DNA of 40,492 nt from Ferruginibacter sp. GTDB taxonomy: Bacteria > Bacteroidota > Bacteroidia > Chitinophagales > Chitinophagaceae. How positions within the stretch are numbered: position 1 is the stretch's first letter; every line of letters starts with the position of its first letter. The position numbers were made by a program, and so were the translations under genes. The stretch is taken from positions 1 to 40,492 of the forward strand of contig JAGNRZ010000007.1 in NCBI GenBank assembly GCA_017988335.1, in the 5' to 3' direction. The notes beneath the pieces are model-generated. The model made no database searches and was not told where the DNA came from. It saw only the letters and a program-made list of their open reading frames with translations. Of this stretch, positions 38,773 through 40,492 are shown in pieces.

Positions 38773-39198
38773 TTAAAAGGGTAATCGTTCTGCACCTTCA
38801 TCCATTGGTGGTATATCTGTAGGGTTAATTCCATCAACTCCATCTACAGTACCACCGCTACCATCGGCTCTTTTATCTAACATAATTAAATTATCGCCAA
38901 CAATTTCGGTAGCAAATTTTTTATTGCCTTCTTTATCTTCCCAACTACGGGTTTTTAATCTTCCTTCAATATATACTAGGCTACCTTTGTGTAAATATTT
39001 TTGTGCAAGCTCTGCTAAGCCACGCCAAAGTACTACTGTATGCCACTCTGTTTGCGATATTAATTTGCCGCTTCTGTCTTTGTACGTTTCGGTAGTAGCT
39101 AACGAAAATTTAGCTACTGCAATATTGCCTTCCAAAAATTGGATATCGGGGTCTTTCCCCAAATTACCAATTAGCATTACTCTGTTTACGCCTCTCAT
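38773..39198 (-). CDS. ssb: Single-stranded DNA-binding protein
   Basis: A 141-residue SSB. The OB fold begins MRGVNRVMLIGNLGKDPDI and includes FSLATTETYKDRSG, TEWHTVVLWRGLAELAQKYL and VYIEGRLKTRSWED. The short linker ends in the acidic tip DEGAERLPF, which recruits repair enzymes. I start at ATG 39198; a longer frame from a TTG at 39231 overlaps the promoter box. Confidence 0.95.
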   Translation of the reverse strand: MRGVNRVMLIGNLGKDPDIQFLEGNIAVAKFSLATTETYKDRSGKLISQTEWHTVVLWRGLAELAQKYLHKGSLVYIEGRLKTRSWEDKEGNKKFATEIVGDNLIMLDKRADGSGGTVDGVDGINPTDIPPMDEGAERLPF

Positions 39199-39229
39199 AG
39201 TATTAATTAATTGAGTATGTTTTATTAAC

Positions 39230-39237
39230 AAATTTAA
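39230..39237 (-). promoter_or_regulatory. Candidate ssb promoter overlapping the mutY stop codon
   Basis: On the minus strand TAAATTTG (TAnnTTTG) includes the mutY stop codon (39234-39236), leaving a leader of about 25 bases before ssb. ssb can thus be made independently of mutY. Confidence 0.5.
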
Positions 39238-40301
39238 AGATACTTTTTATCTTGTAAAAACGTATTAATATATTTTGGAAATGATAATTTTTTAAGTTGG
39301 CTTTTTTGCACCCATTTGTAGCCTGATATTTCTATTTTTTGTTGTAACTCAATTTCAATAAAATTACCTCTAATGTGTTGATGGCTAAGCTGTTGCAAAT
39401 ATGGCACGGAAATATTATCTATCATAAATTTTGTTGTGGGTAGTTGTTCCTCAACTAGTTTTACAGCTTGCTTAGTAAGATTTTTTATTTGCTTAGGTTG
39501 TTCTACCAAAATAAATTCTGTAAGGTTTTGCCAAATATCTTTATTAATTCGTTCTTTTATTAGCACTTCAGTTTTATAACTTGCTACTATATAATAAAAC
39601 CATCTATCTTTTATCGCCAGCTTTTTATTTTTTATAGGCAATACTTCTATTTTATTATTTGCTAGTGCAAAGCAATTTTTTGACAATACGCATTCACTGC
39701 ACAATGGGTTTTTCGGCTTGCAAACAGTAGCTCCAAAATCCATTATGGTCTGGTTATAATTTGCGGCATTTTTTTTATCGATTAACTGATTAGCTAACTC
39801 AAAAAATATTTTTTTCCCTTGAGTACTATCAATAGCCGTATCAATACCAAAAAATCTTGCTAAAACCCTATTTACATTGCCATCCACCACAGCGTAGGGC
39901 AAATTATATGCAAATGAAACTATAGCTGCTGCAGTGTATGTACCTATACCTTTTAAGTTAAGTACATCGTTATAATTATTTGGAAAAACACCCTTTAAAT
40001 TATTAGCAATAAATTTTGCAGTAGCTATTAAATTACGGCAGCGGCTATAGTAGCCCAAACCTTCCCATAATTTAAACACATCTTTTTCATTTGCAGCCGC
40101 CAATTTTTTTATGGTGGGATATTTTTTTACGAATCGATTATAATAATCTAATCCTTGCTCTACCCTGGTTTGTTGCAGAATTATTTCACTTATCCAAATT
40201 TTGTAAGGATCCTTTTCGCCTTTCCAAGGCATTTGCCTTTTATTATATGTAGCATTCCATTTTAAAAGGTTTTTGGTAAAAAACGGCTGTAGTTTCTTCA
40301 T
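39234..40301 (-). CDS. mutY: A/G-specific adenine glycosylase
   Basis: A 355-residue MutY that removes adenine mispaired with 8-oxoguanine. The catalytic residues are E39 (ISEIILQQT) and D140 (VVDGNVNRV). The helix-hairpin-helix is LKGIGTYTAAAI (116-127). The 4Fe-4S ligands are C194, C201, C204 and C210 in the usual Cx6Cx2Cx5C spacing. A NUDIX-like recognition domain occupies about 225-355. It is full length and the first gene of the conserved mutY-ssb-gldE-gldD block. Confidence 0.95.
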   Translation of the reverse strand: MKKLQPFFTKNLLKWNATYNKRQMPWKGEKDPYKIWISEIILQQTRVEQGLDYYNRFVKKYPTIKKLAAANEKDVFKLWEGLGYYSRCRNLIATAKFIANNLKGVFPNNYNDVLNLKGIGTYTAAAIVSFAYNLPYAVVDGNVNRVLARFFGIDTAIDSTQGKKIFFELANQLIDKKNAANYNQTIMDFGATVCKPKNPLCSECVLSKNCFALANNKIEVLPIKNKKLAIKDRWFYYIVASYKTEVLIKERINKDIWQNLTEFILVEQPKQIKNLTKQAVKLVEEQLPTTKFMIDNISVPYLQQLSHQHIRGNFIEIELQQKIEISGYKWVQKSQLKKLSFPKYINTFLQDKKYL

Positions 40302-40492
40302 CTAAAAATAAAAGTAATATTATTACAAGTAATATATTACATATTTTGTATTTATTGTATATAATTGAAAATTAGTCATTTATAAAATTTTAAAAATCGT
40401 TTACTAAAAAATTGCTATAAACATATTGATTATCACCCCTTTATTTTGGGATTTCGAGTTTATTTAGTAATTTACTGCCTCAAACCTTAACC
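40302..40492. other. AT-rich region upstream of mutY with no gene seen
   Basis: The 191 bases to the window edge hold no convincing frame. AAGTAATATTATTAC and GTAATATATTAC form imperfect inverted copies near 40310-40340. The mutY promoter should lie here, but no exact TAnnTTTG box was found. Confidence 0.5.

Noticed and set aside
39199-39231. Longer N-terminus for ssb
   Set aside because: It would need a TTG inside the TAAATTTG promoter box; MRGVNRVMLIGNLG at 39198 is the standard SSB start.
1-40492. CRISPR array, tRNA or rRNA genes, riboswitches
   Set aside because: No regularly spaced direct repeats, cloverleaf-like sequences or recognised riboswitch cores were noticed when reading both strands. 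A covariance-model scan would be decisive.

Overview
The window is an AT-rich chromosomal segment from a member of the Bacteroidota, most likely family Chitinophagaceae or a close relative. This rests on gldD and gldE next to ssb and mutY, the long three-domain form of IspG, the Bacteroidota form of LeuRS, a VWA/TPR Bat protein, a likely type IX secretion sorting-domain remnant, and -7 promoter boxes of the form TAnnTTTG. No rRNA, tRNA, CRISPR array, prophage or complete insertion sequence was seen. Family assignments were made by reading motifs, not by database search.

Layout. 1-790: a Zeta-type P-loop kinase with a tiny overlapping partner gene. 923-5584: ferredoxin divergent from a LuxC-like acyl-CoA reductase, a HtrA/Deg protease, and an alpha-amylase-family lipoprotein. 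5681-10564: ispH, a short remnant that may be the start of an M23 peptidase gene, and leuS. 10565-11010: a 446-base gap filled with repeats. 11011-16445: ftsX, a DUF3098 gene and uppP, then a UMF1-type transporter, a RelE-like toxin-antitoxin pair, a metallo-beta-lactamase-fold hydrolase and a small membrane protein. 16624-19042: DUF3108 and a flippase-like membrane protein, divergent from ruvC. 19205-23704: a two-component system, HIT protein, GreA, a 2-hydroxyacid dehydrogenase and RidA. 23774-27304: a 3-hydroxyacyl-CoA dehydrogenase-like protein, tsaB, an ArsR-type regulator, a persulfide-dioxygenase/rhodanese protein and a decayed 3' gene end. 27305-32401: an operon of ispG, a YhhN protein, nadB and an LpxL-like acyltransferase. 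32483-35895: a BatB-BatC fusion with a 48-residue upstream gene, a class D beta-lactamase and a DUF3109 protein. 36028-40301: an exported protein, then the conserved mutY, ssb, gldE, gldD block.

Most genes are conserved housekeeping genes for isoprenoid precursors (ispH, ispG, uppP), cell division (ftsX), translation and tRNA modification (leuS, tsaB), DNA repair (ruvC, mutY, ssb), NAD synthesis (nadB) and the envelope.

The unusual layer is a dense set of small repeats, several of them inside essential or exported proteins. The most striking is in leuS. About 175 codons encoding a DUF559 (PD-(D/E)XK) endonuclease domain lie in frame inside the synthetase, between two inverted 35-base hairpin repeats that match at 34 positions. 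The same gene carries two further short in-frame insertions of other repeat types. Similar intrusions occur in a metallo-hydrolase gene and in the signal peptides of the beta-lactamase and GldD. A separate three-copy repeat family (GTACAAGAGTGCGACGCC plus a distal GTTGGTAAC box) lies only between genes, twice directly upstream of a start codon.
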